Part shown: one piece after another, positions 45,414 through 54,072 of the stretch | How positions within the stretch are numbered: the first letter of the stretch is position 1 | How the letters are laid out: every line of letters begins with the position of its first letter | Assembly (NCBI RefSeq): GCF_963457605.1 | Contig: NZ_OY735139.1 | Location: forward strand, 1,302,001-1,366,000 | DNA from: an uncultured Gellertiella sp. | Lineage (GTDB): Bacteria > Pseudomonadota > Alphaproteobacteria > Rhizobiales > Rhizobiaceae | Direction: 5' to 3' | DNA: 64,000 nt | Translations under genes and position numbers: made by a program | The notes under the pieces: generated by a model | What the model saw: the letters and a program-made list of their open reading frames with translations, nothing else | What the model was told of the DNA's origin: nothing | Databases searched by the model: none

Positions 45414-46910
45414 ATGACCGACAAGAGCCCCGACACCGCCCTGTCCTCGGACGCAACCGAAGTGCGCCGCCAGAAGCTTGCGCTTTTGCGCGAACAGGTC
45501 GGCGACGTCTATCCCGCCCATTTCCACCGCACGATCACCAATGCAGCGCTGTCGGAGAAACATGCGGGCCTCGAGCCCGACACCGAGAGCGGTGATACCG
45601 TGACGGTTGCCGGGCGCGTTTACTCGTCGCGCAATTCCGGCATGTTCATCGACCTGCACGATGCGTCGGGCAAGATCCAGATCTTTTCCCACAAGGACAC
45701 CACGCCGGAGGCGGCCCGCGCCCTGCTGCCGATGATCGACATCGGCGACATCATCGGCGTCACCGGCCCGGTCCGCCGCACCAAGCGCGGCGAGCTGACG
45801 ATCAATGCGCAAGAGATCACCATGCTGACCAAGACGCTTCTGCCGATGCCGGAGAAGTATCACGGTCTTGCCGATATCGAGCTTCGCTACCGCAAGCGCC
45901 ATCTCGACATCCTCACCAACGAGGACTCGAAGCTCCGGTTCCAGAGTCGCTCGAAGATCGTTTCCGGCATCCGCCGCTTCATGGAAAATGACGGCTTCAT
46001 GGAAATCGAGACGCCGATGCTGCATTCCGTCTATGGCGGCGCGACGGCAGAACCCTTCAAGACCCATCACAACACCCTGAAGCTGGACATGTATCTGCGC
46101 ATCGCGCCGGAACTGTTCCTGAAGCGGACACTGGTTTCGGGCCTGTCGGACAAGGTGTTCGAGGTGAACCGGAACTTCCGCAATGAGGGTGTGTCGACCC
46201 GGCACAATCCCGAATTCACCATGATGGAATGCTACTGGGCCTATGCCGACTATGAAGACATGATGGATCTGGTCGAGCGGATGTTTGCCGAGCTTGCCGT
46301 CAGGGTGCATGGCAGCACGGAATTTGCCTATGGCGACAAGGAGCTGTCGTTCAAGGGCCCGTTCCGGCGGGTGCCGATGCCGGAGGCGGTGAAGGAACAG
46401 ACCGGCATCGATTTCCTGGCGATCAGCAGCGATGAGGAGGCCCGCGCGGCTGCAAGGGCCGCCGGTTTCGAGGTGGAGAAGGATGCGACCTGGGGCGAAT
46501 GCCTCGCCTTCATCTTCGAGGAGACCGTCGAGGCCTCGCTGATCCAGCCCGCGCATGTCACCCATTTTCCCAAGGACATCTCGCCCTTTGCCAAGGAAGT
46601 GCCGGGCGAGCCGCGGCTTGTCGAGCGCTTCGAGACCTATTGCAACGGCTGGGAAATCGGCAATGCCTTTTCCGAGCTCAACGACCCCGTCGAGCAGCGC
46701 GCCCGCATGGTCGACCAGCTGCAGCAGGCCCATCAGCGCGGCGAGAAGGCCAAGCAGCTGGACGAGGAATTCCTTGATGCCATGGACCAGGGCATGCCGC
46801 CCGCAGGCGGTCTCGGCATCGGCGTCGACCGGCTGATCATGCTGCTCACCAATGCGCCGTCGATCCGCGACGTCATCCTGTTCCCGGCCCGCCGCCACAA
46901 GGCGGACTGA
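45414..46910 (+). CDS. lysS: Lysyl-tRNA synthetase, class II
   Basis: The 498-residue protein has an OB-fold anticodon-binding domain (TVTVAGRVYSSRNSGMFIDL) and the class II core: RSKIVSGIRRFMENDGFMEIETPML in part (motif 1), FRNEGVSTRHNPEFTMMECY in part (motif 2) and GLGIGVDRLIMLLTNAPSIRD in part (motif 3). The start (MTDKSPDTAL) follows GACGAAGAG. It is co-directional with gltX at 12 bases, and ends in a clear terminator. Confidence 0.96.
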   Translation: MTDKSPDTALSSDATEVRRQKLALLREQVGDVYPAHFHRTITNAALSEKHAGLEPDTESGDTVTVAGRVYSSRNSGMFIDLHDASGKIQIFSHKDTTPEAARALLPMIDIGDIIGVTGPVRRTKRGELTINAQEITMLTKTLLPMPEKYHGLADIELRYRKRHLDILTNEDSKLRFQSRSKIVSGIRRFMENDGFMEIETPMLHSVYGGATAEPFKTHHNTLKLDMYLRIAPELFLKRTLVSGLSDKVFEVNRNFRNEGVSTRHNPEFTMMECYWAYADYEDMMDLVERMFAELAVRVHGSTEFAYGDKELSFKGPFRRVPMPEAVKEQTGIDFLAISSDEEARAAARAAGFEVEKDATWGECLAFIFEETVEASLIQPAHVTHFPKDISPFAKEVPGEPRLVERFETYCNGWEIGNAFSELNDPVEQRARMVDQLQQAHQRGEKAKQLDEEFLDAMDQGMPPAGGLGIGVDRLIMLLTNAPSIRDVILFPARRHKAD

Positions 46911-46932
46911 GCGTCAGGCGCTGACATGAACA

Positions 46933-46966
46933 AGCCCGGCAGGTCCATCACCTCGCCGGGCTTTTT
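46933..46966 (+). terminator. Rho-independent terminator after lysS
   Basis: AGCCCGGC and GCCGGGCT form a perfect 8-base stem around a 14-base loop, followed by TTTTT. It should end the gltX-lysS transcript. Confidence 0.88.
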
Positions 46967-47021
46967 CGTAAAGGCTTGCTCGACTTCTCGCCCCATTTTC
47001 GGGGCGGCCTGTCACCATCAG

Positions 47022-48077
47022 TCAGGCGGCAGGTGCGGCTTTCGGTTTTTCGGCCACGGTATCGATGCCGGGCAGCGGGACGGATTCGGGCGCGACTTCG
47101 ACGGGCTTGCTCTCGGCCTCGGCGGCCTCCCCTTCCGGTTTTGCCGCTTCGCTGGCCGCCGCTGGCGCTTCGCCTTCCGGCTTTCCGGCCTCCCTTGCCG
47201 CTTCGCCTTCGGCTTGCGGCTTGTCTGTGGCCTTGGCCCCGGCAGGAGGTTCCGGTGCCTTGGAGCCAAAGATCTTCGCCTTCAGCGAGGCAAACCAGCC
47301 GGGCTTTTCGGCTGTGGTCGCGGTGGCAGGTGCTACGGCTCCGGTCTTTTCCCCCTCGGCAGGCTTGGCCGCTTCGCCTTCTGCCATGGGGGCTTCGCCC
47401 TCGGCGGGTTTTGCCGCCTCGCCTTCCTTTTTCTTGCCCTCGCCCTTGCCCTCGCCCTCGGCCTTCTTGCCGCCTTCCCCTTCCGCCTTGCTGGCATTTT
47501 CCGGCGGCGCGGGTTCGACGCAATCGGTCCGCGTCGTCAGGGCTGTGATCAGATGTTTGGCGTCATTTTCCGGCACATGGATCTTCTCGCCGAAGAACTC
47601 GCCCGATGACGATGGCGCGCCGTCCATGTATTTGGCGGAAAGCACCTGCGTTTCCGCCACTTCGGCGAGCTTTTCCGGATAGGGCACGTAAATCACATCG
47701 GCACCCACCGCATGACCGGTCATGTCGGCCCGGTCGGCGGGACCGTTGGCATCGAGCACCACGACCTGCACGAGATCGGGCTTGTCCTTGACAAAAACGG
47801 CCGCCGCCACCCGCAGCGCGGTGCGCACCCTGGTGAGGCCATCGGCGGGAGCGACCTTGATATATTTGCGGATCCAGTAGCGATCCTTCTTGTGGATGTT
47901 CAGGACCTTGACGGTGGTGCAGTCAAGGCCGTTGTCGGTGACGATCTTGCCCCCCAGCAACCGGTCCTTGCCGATATAGAGCGCGGTCGCGCCGGCGGCG
48001 CTGCACAGAAACAGCACGCCACCGGCGACGATCAGCATCTTCCGGGATAGCCGGAACAATCGCAGCGAGACTTTCAC
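47022..48077 (-). CDS. Membrane-anchored protein with acidic low-complexity repeats
   Basis: The 351-residue protein starts with GTG (MKVSLRLFRLSRKMLIVAGG), has one membrane segment (about 14-35) and an outside domain to about residue 185 with no family I recognise (GLDCTTVKVLNIHKKDRYWI, LVQVVVLDANGPADRADMTG). Residues about 195-340 are a Glu/Ala/Lys/Pro-rich tail with repeated EGEAAKPAEGE units. The GTG was chosen because GGAGCAGAGAG precedes it; a start 13 codons earlier is possible. It is likely a periplasmic or wall-associated protein of unknown role. Confidence 0.7.
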   Translation of the reverse strand: MKVSLRLFRLSRKMLIVAGGVLFLCSAAGATALYIGKDRLLGGKIVTDNGLDCTTVKVLNIHKKDRYWIRKYIKVAPADGLTRVRTALRVAAAVFVKDKPDLVQVVVLDANGPADRADMTGHAVGADVIYVPYPEKLAEVAETQVLSAKYMDGAPSSSGEFFGEKIHVPENDAKHLITALTTRTDCVEPAPPENASKAEGEGGKKAEGEGKGEGKKKEGEAAKPAEGEAPMAEGEAAKPAEGEKTGAVAPATATTAEKPGWFASLKAKIFGSKAPEPPAGAKATDKPQAEGEAAREAGKPEGEAPAAASEAAKPEGEAAEAESKPVEVAPESVPLPGIDTVAEKPKAAPAA

Positions 48078-48336
48078 GCTCTCTGCTCCACCATAATCGA
48101 CTCCACGCAAATACAATCGGGTCGCACCACAGGCTAGGGCAGCAGCGTTTCGGAATGTTTAAACACATCTATTTCAATTTATAATCTTGATGGGTTCTCC
48201 GGCAAAATCTTCATCCCCGGCGGCGCGCCATGCGTCAGGCCCAACGGAAAAGCGGCCGGATTTTCATCCGGCCGCCCCCGATATTGATCGCTGTCAATTT
48301 CGCTTGCCCGGCAAGCCGGACGACCCGCGACTGCAA

Positions 48337-49878
48337 TCAGCAATAGATGTGGAATGCCTTGCGGATCGCCGCATCGGCATCGGCGTCGATCAGTGTCGGG
48401 GCTGCTTCCGAAAGGATCTTGTTCTTCCGTTCGATGGCCTTCAGCACCAGATCGGGACGGCCGATTTCGACCCATTCCTTCGGGCTCGTCCGGTCGGCGA
48501 CGACGGGATAGATATATTCCGTCTGCATGTGGCTGAGCGTCTGGCCATGGCCGAGATAATGGCCGGGACCATCGAGGCAGACCGAACGCATGGTCTCGAT
48601 CGACAGGCTTTCCTCGGTGATGTCGATGCCGCGGATGCAGCGCTGCACCTGGCCGAGGAGGTCGTCGCCGAGCACCAGCGATTCCAGGCAGAAACCGAGC
48701 AGCGAGGCATGCATGCCGACGGATTCATAGACCATGTTGAGGCCGGAGAGCCCTGCCATGACGTTGGAGATCGCCTGTTCCCAGCCGGCCTGCATGTCGG
48801 GCAGCTTGGCGTCGGCGATACCGGCGGCAGCGCCGCCCGGCAGGCCATAGAAATGGTGCATCTGGGCGCAGCCAGCCGTCAGCAGCGCCTGTTCGCCCGA
48901 GCCGCCGGACATCGCGCCGGTTCTGAGGTCGGAAACGAAGGGCCAGGTGCCGAAGATCGCGGGATGGCCGGGCTTCATGGCATTGACATAGACGACACCC
49001 GCCAGGCATTCGGCAACCGCCTGAATGATCGCGGTGCCGAGCGGAGCCGGCGCGGTTGCGCCCGCCTGACCGGCGGACAGCAGCAGCACCGGCATGCCGC
49101 CACGGATCACCGCTTCCATGGCGATGCAGCTTTCTTCGGCAAATTTCATCGGCGGCACGACGAAGCAGTTCGAGTTCGACACGAAGGGCCGGGCGCGCCA
49201 CTTGTCCTCGCCACCGGCGATCATGTGCAGCATGTCGAAGCAGCCCTTAACATGGGCGGGCTCGGAAAAGCTGGTGCCGACATGCTTGGTGGTTCCCGCA
49301 CAGCACGCATAGAGCGTGTTGATATCCATCAGGAAATTGTCCGGCACATCGCGGCACACCATGGTGCGCTGGAAGAAATGGATATTGTCGAGATGATGGG
49401 CGAGCCGGGCGGCGTTGAGCAGGTCGGCAGAGGTCGATTCGCGGTATTCGCGCTTCTCGACGTCGACGACATGCACCGCAGCCCCTGCCGTTCCGTAATG
49501 CACCTTGGTGCCGGAAAGATTGAGGTCATATTTCTCGTCGCGGCCGAACAGGGTGATGTCGCGGGCGGCAACGGCCAGCATGTCTTCGACCAGCTGGCGC
49601 GGGAAGCGGAGGCGTCCGTCCTCGCCAAGGATGGCCCCTGCGCCGGTCAGGATCTCGACGCCCGACTTCGGGGCATTGGCAAGTCCGATCTGTTCCAGCG
49701 CGTTCAGCGCCGCTTCATGGATCTTCAGCACATTGGCGTCGCTCAGCGGCTTGTACTGGCCGCCGGGCAGGCCCGGACGCACGGGGCGGATATTGTCCGC
49801 CAGGGGGGCCGAGCGTACGGCGATGCGACCGGCACGACCACCGGACCGTCTGCTGGTACTGGCTTCTGCCAAACTCAT
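48337..49878 (-). CDS. MttB-family methyltransferase, non-pyrrolysine type
   Basis: The 513-residue protein belongs to the trimethylamine methyltransferase (MttB/MtgB) superfamily: KIHEAALNALEQIGLANAPK, VHYGTAGAAVHVVDVEKREY and GDDLLGQVQRCIRGIDITEE. No in-frame amber codon is present, so it is the non-pyrrolysine group, whose members demethylate quaternary amines such as glycine betaine, carnitine or proline betaine onto a corrinoid protein. Start at 49878 is 6 bases after GGGAGA. It lies 71 bases downstream of a DMGDH-like gene. No corrinoid protein gene is nearby. Confidence 0.88.
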   Translation of the reverse strand: MSLAEASTSRRSGGRAGRIAVRSAPLADNIRPVRPGLPGGQYKPLSDANVLKIHEAALNALEQIGLANAPKSGVEILTGAGAILGEDGRLRFPRQLVEDMLAVAARDITLFGRDEKYDLNLSGTKVHYGTAGAAVHVVDVEKREYRESTSADLLNAARLAHHLDNIHFFQRTMVCRDVPDNFLMDINTLYACCAGTTKHVGTSFSEPAHVKGCFDMLHMIAGGEDKWRARPFVSNSNCFVVPPMKFAEESCIAMEAVIRGGMPVLLLSAGQAGATAPAPLGTAIIQAVAECLAGVVYVNAMKPGHPAIFGTWPFVSDLRTGAMSGGSGEQALLTAGCAQMHHFYGLPGGAAAGIADAKLPDMQAGWEQAISNVMAGLSGLNMVYESVGMHASLLGFCLESLVLGDDLLGQVQRCIRGIDITEESLSIETMRSVCLDGPGHYLGHGQTLSHMQTEYIYPVVADRTSPKEWVEIGRPDLVLKAIERKNKILSEAAPTLIDADADAAIRKAFHIYC

Positions 49879-49949
49879 GATCATTCTCCCATTCTGCCGG
49901 ATATCCGCCGGACGCGGCACGTGTCTTGTTTCAAATGGAGGGGCGGATC

Positions 49950-52397
49950 TTACATCCGCACCCGTTCGGACTTCGGATCATACATCGGCTTCAGCGAAGC
50001 CTCCGCCTTGACCCGCTTGCCCGCGATTTCGATTTCATAGGAAGACGCCAGAACCTCTTCCTCGCTCTCGCCGGTGCAGGGCACGTAGCCGAGCCCGATT
50101 GCACCGCCGAGATGATGGCCGTAATTGCCGGAGGTGATGATCGAGACGATCTTGCCATCGCGCACCACGGCCTCGTTGTGGAACAGCAGCGGCTCGGGAT
50201 CGGTGAGCCGGAACTGCAGCAGACGCCGGTCGAGGCCCTTTTCCTGCTTGCGCAGCACCGCATCGCGGCCGATGAAGTCGCTCTTGGCGGTCTTCACCGC
50301 AAAGCCGAGACCGGCTTCGAGCACATGGTCCTCGTCGGTGATGTCATGGCCGAAATGCCGGAAGGCCTTTTCGATGCGGCAGCTGTCGAGCGTGTGGATG
50401 CCGCAAAGCTTCAGGCCGAGATCGGCCCCCGCCGCCTCCAGCGCCTCGAACACATGCGCCGTCTGGTCGGAGGAGGCATAGATTTCCCAGCCGAGTTCGC
50501 CGACATAGGTGACGCGGTGGGCACGGGCGATGCCCATGCCGATTTCGATCTCCTTCGCCGTGCCATAGGGGTGACCGGTATTGGAGAAATCGTTGGGGCT
50601 GACCCGCTGCAACAGGTCGCGCGCCTTCGGTCCCATCACGCACATGACCGATTCCGAGGCCGAGACATCGGTGATGACGACAAACTCGTTTTCGACATGC
50701 TTGCGCAGCCAGGCAAGGTCGCGCTGCAGCGTTGCGCCCGGCACCACCAGCAGGAAGGCGGTTTCCGACAGACGGGTCACCGTCAGGTCGCATTCGATGC
50801 CGCCACGGGCGTTGAGCATCTGGGTATAGACGATGCGGCCGGCCTTTACGTCCATCTGGGCGGCGCAGAGGCGCTGCATGAAGGCGAGCGCGTCGCGGCC
50901 TTCCACCCGGATCTTGCCGAAGGAGGTCATGTCGAAGAAGCCGACGCCGTTGCGCACCGCCAGATGTTCGTCGCGCTGGTTTTCAAACCAGTTCTGCCGC
51001 TTCCAGCTGTAGCGATATTCGCGCTCCTGGCCGGGCTTTGCAAACCAGTTGGCCCGCTCCCAGCCCGCGACTTCGCCAAACACCGCGCCGCGTGCCTTCA
51101 GGTGCTCGTGCAGCGGCGTGCGGCGGACGCCGCGCGAGGTCGCCATCTGGCGATAGGGATAGTGGTCGGCATAGAGCAGACCGAGGGTTTCGGTGACGCG
51201 CTCCTTCAGATAGGCGCGGTTCTTCTGGAACGGCTGGGCACGGCGCACGTCGACCTCCCAGAGGTCGAAGGGCGGCTCGCCATCGTTCATCCACTGGGCA
51301 AGCGCCATGCCGGCCCCGCCGGAAGAAACGATGCCGATGGAATTGTAGCCGGTCGCGACCCAGTAACCCTTCAGCTCCGGCACTTCGCCGAGATAGTAGC
51401 GGTCATCGGGTGTGAAGCTTTCCGGGCCGTTGAAGAAGGTGTGGATGCCTGCCGTTTCCAGCATCGGCAGGCGGTTGACCGCATCTTCGAGGATCGGCTG
51501 GAAGTGGTCGAAATCCTCCGGAAGCTGGTCGAAGCAGAAGTCTTCGCGAATGCCGTCCATGCCCCAGGCCTTGGCCTTGAGTTCGAAGGCACCGACCAGC
51601 ATCTTGCCGGCATCTTCCTTGTAATAGGTCGCCTCATCCGGCACGCGCAGCACCGGCAGGCGCTGCAGGTCCGGGATCGGTTCGGTGACGATGTAGAAAT
51701 GCTCGCAGGCATGCAGCGGAATGGTGACACCGGAAGTGCCGGCCAGGTCACGCGCCCACATGCCGGCGCAATTGACCACGTGGTCGCATTCGATGGTATG
51801 GGTCTCGCCATTCTGCACGCAGGTGACGCCCGTCACCCGGCCATTCTGGTGGTTGACCGCCGTGACCTTGACGCCCTCGATGACATTCGCCCCGTTCTGC
51901 CGCGCGCCCTTGGCGAGCGCCATGGCGATATTGGCCGGATCGCACTGGCCATCGAGCGGCAGATGCACGCCTGCCACCACGTCAGACACATTCAGGTGCG
52001 GATACATCTGCTTGACTTCGAGCGGCGAGATTTCGCGCACGTCGACATTGAAGGCGCGGGCGAGCGAGGCCTGGCGGAAGATTTCTTCCTTGCGGTCCTC
52101 GGTCAGCGCCACGGTGATCGAGCCGCATTGCCGCATGCCGGTGCCGATGCCGGTCTCGGCCTCGAGCTTCACATAGAGATCGGCGGAATATTTGGCGAGC
52201 CGGGTCATGTTCTGCGAGCCGCGCAGCTGGCCAATCAGGCCTGCCGCATGCCAGGTCGTGCCGCAGGTCAGCTGCTTGCGCTCCAGCAGCACTACATCCG
52301 TCCAGCCAAGCTTGGCCAGATGGTAGGCGACCGAACAGCCGGAAACCCCACCACCGATAATCACCACCCGTGCCCTGGCCGGAACAGTCTTGCTCAT
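49950..52397 (-). CDS. Dimethylglycine/sarcosine dehydrogenase-like FAD protein with GcvT domain
   Basis: The 815-residue protein has a DAO-type FAD domain with VVIIGGGVSGCSVAYHLAKL (residues 11-30) and TTWHAAGL, in which H50 matches the His that holds FAD covalently in dimethylglycine dehydrogenases. Residues about 430-815 are the GcvT folate-binding domain (GVGFFDMTSFGKIRVEGRDA, GWEIYASSDQTAHVFEAL). These enzymes oxidatively demethylate dimethylglycine or sarcosine with folate as one-carbon acceptor. Start at 52397 follows GGGGA. It is the first gene of an operon with the MttB-like gene. Confidence 0.92.
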   Translation of the reverse strand: MSKTVPARARVVIIGGGVSGCSVAYHLAKLGWTDVVLLERKQLTCGTTWHAAGLIGQLRGSQNMTRLAKYSADLYVKLEAETGIGTGMRQCGSITVALTEDRKEEIFRQASLARAFNVDVREISPLEVKQMYPHLNVSDVVAGVHLPLDGQCDPANIAMALAKGARQNGANVIEGVKVTAVNHQNGRVTGVTCVQNGETHTIECDHVVNCAGMWARDLAGTSGVTIPLHACEHFYIVTEPIPDLQRLPVLRVPDEATYYKEDAGKMLVGAFELKAKAWGMDGIREDFCFDQLPEDFDHFQPILEDAVNRLPMLETAGIHTFFNGPESFTPDDRYYLGEVPELKGYWVATGYNSIGIVSSGGAGMALAQWMNDGEPPFDLWEVDVRRAQPFQKNRAYLKERVTETLGLLYADHYPYRQMATSRGVRRTPLHEHLKARGAVFGEVAGWERANWFAKPGQEREYRYSWKRQNWFENQRDEHLAVRNGVGFFDMTSFGKIRVEGRDALAFMQRLCAAQMDVKAGRIVYTQMLNARGGIECDLTVTRLSETAFLLVVPGATLQRDLAWLRKHVENEFVVITDVSASESVMCVMGPKARDLLQRVSPNDFSNTGHPYGTAKEIEIGMGIARAHRVTYVGELGWEIYASSDQTAHVFEALEAAGADLGLKLCGIHTLDSCRIEKAFRHFGHDITDEDHVLEAGLGFAVKTAKSDFIGRDAVLRKQEKGLDRRLLQFRLTDPEPLLFHNEAVVRDGKIVSIITSGNYGHHLGGAIGLGYVPCTGESEEEVLASSYEIEIAGKRVKAEASLKPMYDPKSERVRM

Positions 52398-52730
52398 TCC
52401 CCGAAACCCTTTACTCGTGTTGTCAAAGCGAAATCCCCGCATCCACCGTCAGCGAACAGGAGCGCGACGCACCGGGATGCGACCCGTTTTCCCTCGTCGG
52501 CCAAAGCCAAAACAGCCCGGACCCCTGAAGGAACCGGCGGCTTGTCCCCGGCCAAATTAAGGAAAGCAACGCAGAGGCCACAATATATTTGTGGTCTGCC
52601 GCCATCAACCGGAATTACTTATGAAACCCCGGTCGACGCACAAACAAAACGACCCCATCCCACAAATTTCCCGACCTTGTAACCGGACGGCAAGCCAGAC
52701 AGATTTTGCTCATGTACACGGGGAAACAGC
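52398..52730. other. Divergent intergenic region DMGDH-like / enolase-superfamily gene
   Basis: This 333-base gap carries promoters for the leftward methylamine genes and the rightward dehydratase-dehydrogenase-oxidase cluster. The visible element is the palindrome at 52575-52597. Near 52555 there is an AT-rich patch. No RNA gene or open frame is supported. Confidence 0.5.
52575..52597. promoter_or_regulatory. Inverted repeat in the divergent promoter region
   Basis: AGGCCACAA and TTGTGGTCT pair in 8 of 9 positions around TATAT. It lies about midway between the two starts and is a candidate operator for a shared regulator, possibly one of the two downstream LysR proteins. Confidence 0.5.
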
Positions 52731-53945
52731 ATGAAAATCACCGGCCTCAAGACCTTCATCGTCGGCAATCCACACCCCTATCCGGGCGGCCGCTACTTCC
52801 TGTTCCTGAAGCTTCAGACCGACAACGGACTTGAGGGCGTCGGCGAGGTCTATTGCGCCACCTTCGGTCCGAAGGTGGTGGAGGCGATGATCCGCGACAT
52901 CTTCGAATATCACCTTCTCGACACCGACCCGTTCCGCATCGAGACCTTCTGGCGCAATGCCTATGGCCGCGGCTATTCGCAGCGTCCGGATATCTCGCTG
53001 ATGGCGGTTATTTCAGGCCTCGAGATGGCGATGTGGGATATTGTCGGCAAGGCGACCGGCAAGCCCGCCTATGAACTGCTCGGCGGCAAGGTGCACGAAA
53101 AGCTCCGAAGCTACACCTATATCTATCCCGATTTTGCCGCAGGCGAGCACGCCTATTCGCCGTCGGGCGCCTACAACGACCCGGATGTCGCCGCCGAACG
53201 GGCGCTGCACTATGTCGAGCAGGGTTTCACCGCAGTCAAGTTCGACCCGGCAGGGGCCTATTCGACACTGGACCCGCGCCAGCCGAGCCTCGAGCGCATC
53301 GAGATCTCCCGAAAGTTCTGCGCCCGCATCCGTGAGGCGGTCGGCACCAGGGCGGATCTGCTGTTCGGCACCCATGGCCAGTTCACCACCTCTGGCGCAA
53401 TCCGGCTTGGCAAGGTGCTGGAACCCTATCTGCCGCTCTGGTTCGAAGAACCGGTGCCGCCGGAAATGCCCGAACAGATGGCCGAAGTCGCCCGCGCCGT
53501 CGCCATCCCGATTTCGACCGGCGAGCGGCTCTGCACCAAATACGAATTCCAGCGGGTGCTGGCGACGGGCGCTGCGTCGATCATCCAGATGAACCTCGGA
53601 CGGGTCGGCGGCTTGCTGGAGGCCAAGAAGATTGCCGGCATGGCCGAAGCCCATTACGCCCAGATCGCCCCGCATCTCTATTGCGGCCCCATCGTCGGCG
53701 CCGCCAATATCCAGCTTGCCACCTGCAGCCCGAATTTCCTGATTCTGGAGAGCATCGAACGCTGGGACGGTTTCCAGGCAAAGCTGCTGAAAAAGCCGAT
53801 CCAGTGGGAAGACGGCCACGTCATCCCCCCCACCGAACCCGGCCTCGGCGTCGAACTCGACGAGGAGGTGGCCCTCGCCCATCCCTACGAGGGCAAGGCC
53901 CTGCACCTGGTGCCGACATTCGGGCCGGTGGCGAGGGGCGAGTGA
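52731..53945 (+). CDS. Mandelate racemase/muconate lactonizing enzyme family protein
   Basis: The 404-residue enolase-superfamily protein has the N-terminal capping domain (ITGLKTFIVGNPHPYPGGRY) and a barrel with FEEPVPPE, STGERLCTKYEF and APHLYCGPIVGAANIQ. It resembles D-galactonate dehydratase-like members. However, the first metal site, normally D-x-H-G, reads GTHGQ, and QPD is QMN, so two conserved Asp are missing. The neighbouring NAD dehydrogenase and GMC oxidoreductase suggest a short catabolic pathway for a hydroxy acid, identity unknown. Confidence 0.85.
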   Translation: MKITGLKTFIVGNPHPYPGGRYFLFLKLQTDNGLEGVGEVYCATFGPKVVEAMIRDIFEYHLLDTDPFRIETFWRNAYGRGYSQRPDISLMAVISGLEMAMWDIVGKATGKPAYELLGGKVHEKLRSYTYIYPDFAAGEHAYSPSGAYNDPDVAAERALHYVEQGFTAVKFDPAGAYSTLDPRQPSLERIEISRKFCARIREAVGTRADLLFGTHGQFTTSGAIRLGKVLEPYLPLWFEEPVPPEMPEQMAEVARAVAIPISTGERLCTKYEFQRVLATGAASIIQMNLGRVGGLLEAKKIAGMAEAHYAQIAPHLYCGPIVGAANIQLATCSPNFLILESIERWDGFQAKLLKKPIQWEDGHVIPPTEPGLGVELDEEVALAHPYEGKALHLVPTFGPVARGE

Positions 53946-54072
53946 GGGGGATGTGACGGCCTCTCCGGCTTTGCAGCGCGTGGCTGACATACCCTTCTTC
54001 AACAGCGGCAGGCGGCAGGCCAGACGAATTTCCGCACTCATCAAGCACACCCAACGATAAGGACAAAACACC

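Noticed and set aside
48337-49878. Pyrrolysine in the MttB-like protein
   Set aside because: The reading frame has no in-frame TAG before its end, and no pylT or pylS genes are seen, so it is a non-pyrrolysine family member.
49926-52682. A 918-codon plus-strand open frame over the DMGDH-like gene
   Set aside because: It is antisense to a well-supported flavoprotein gene and has no recognisable motif.
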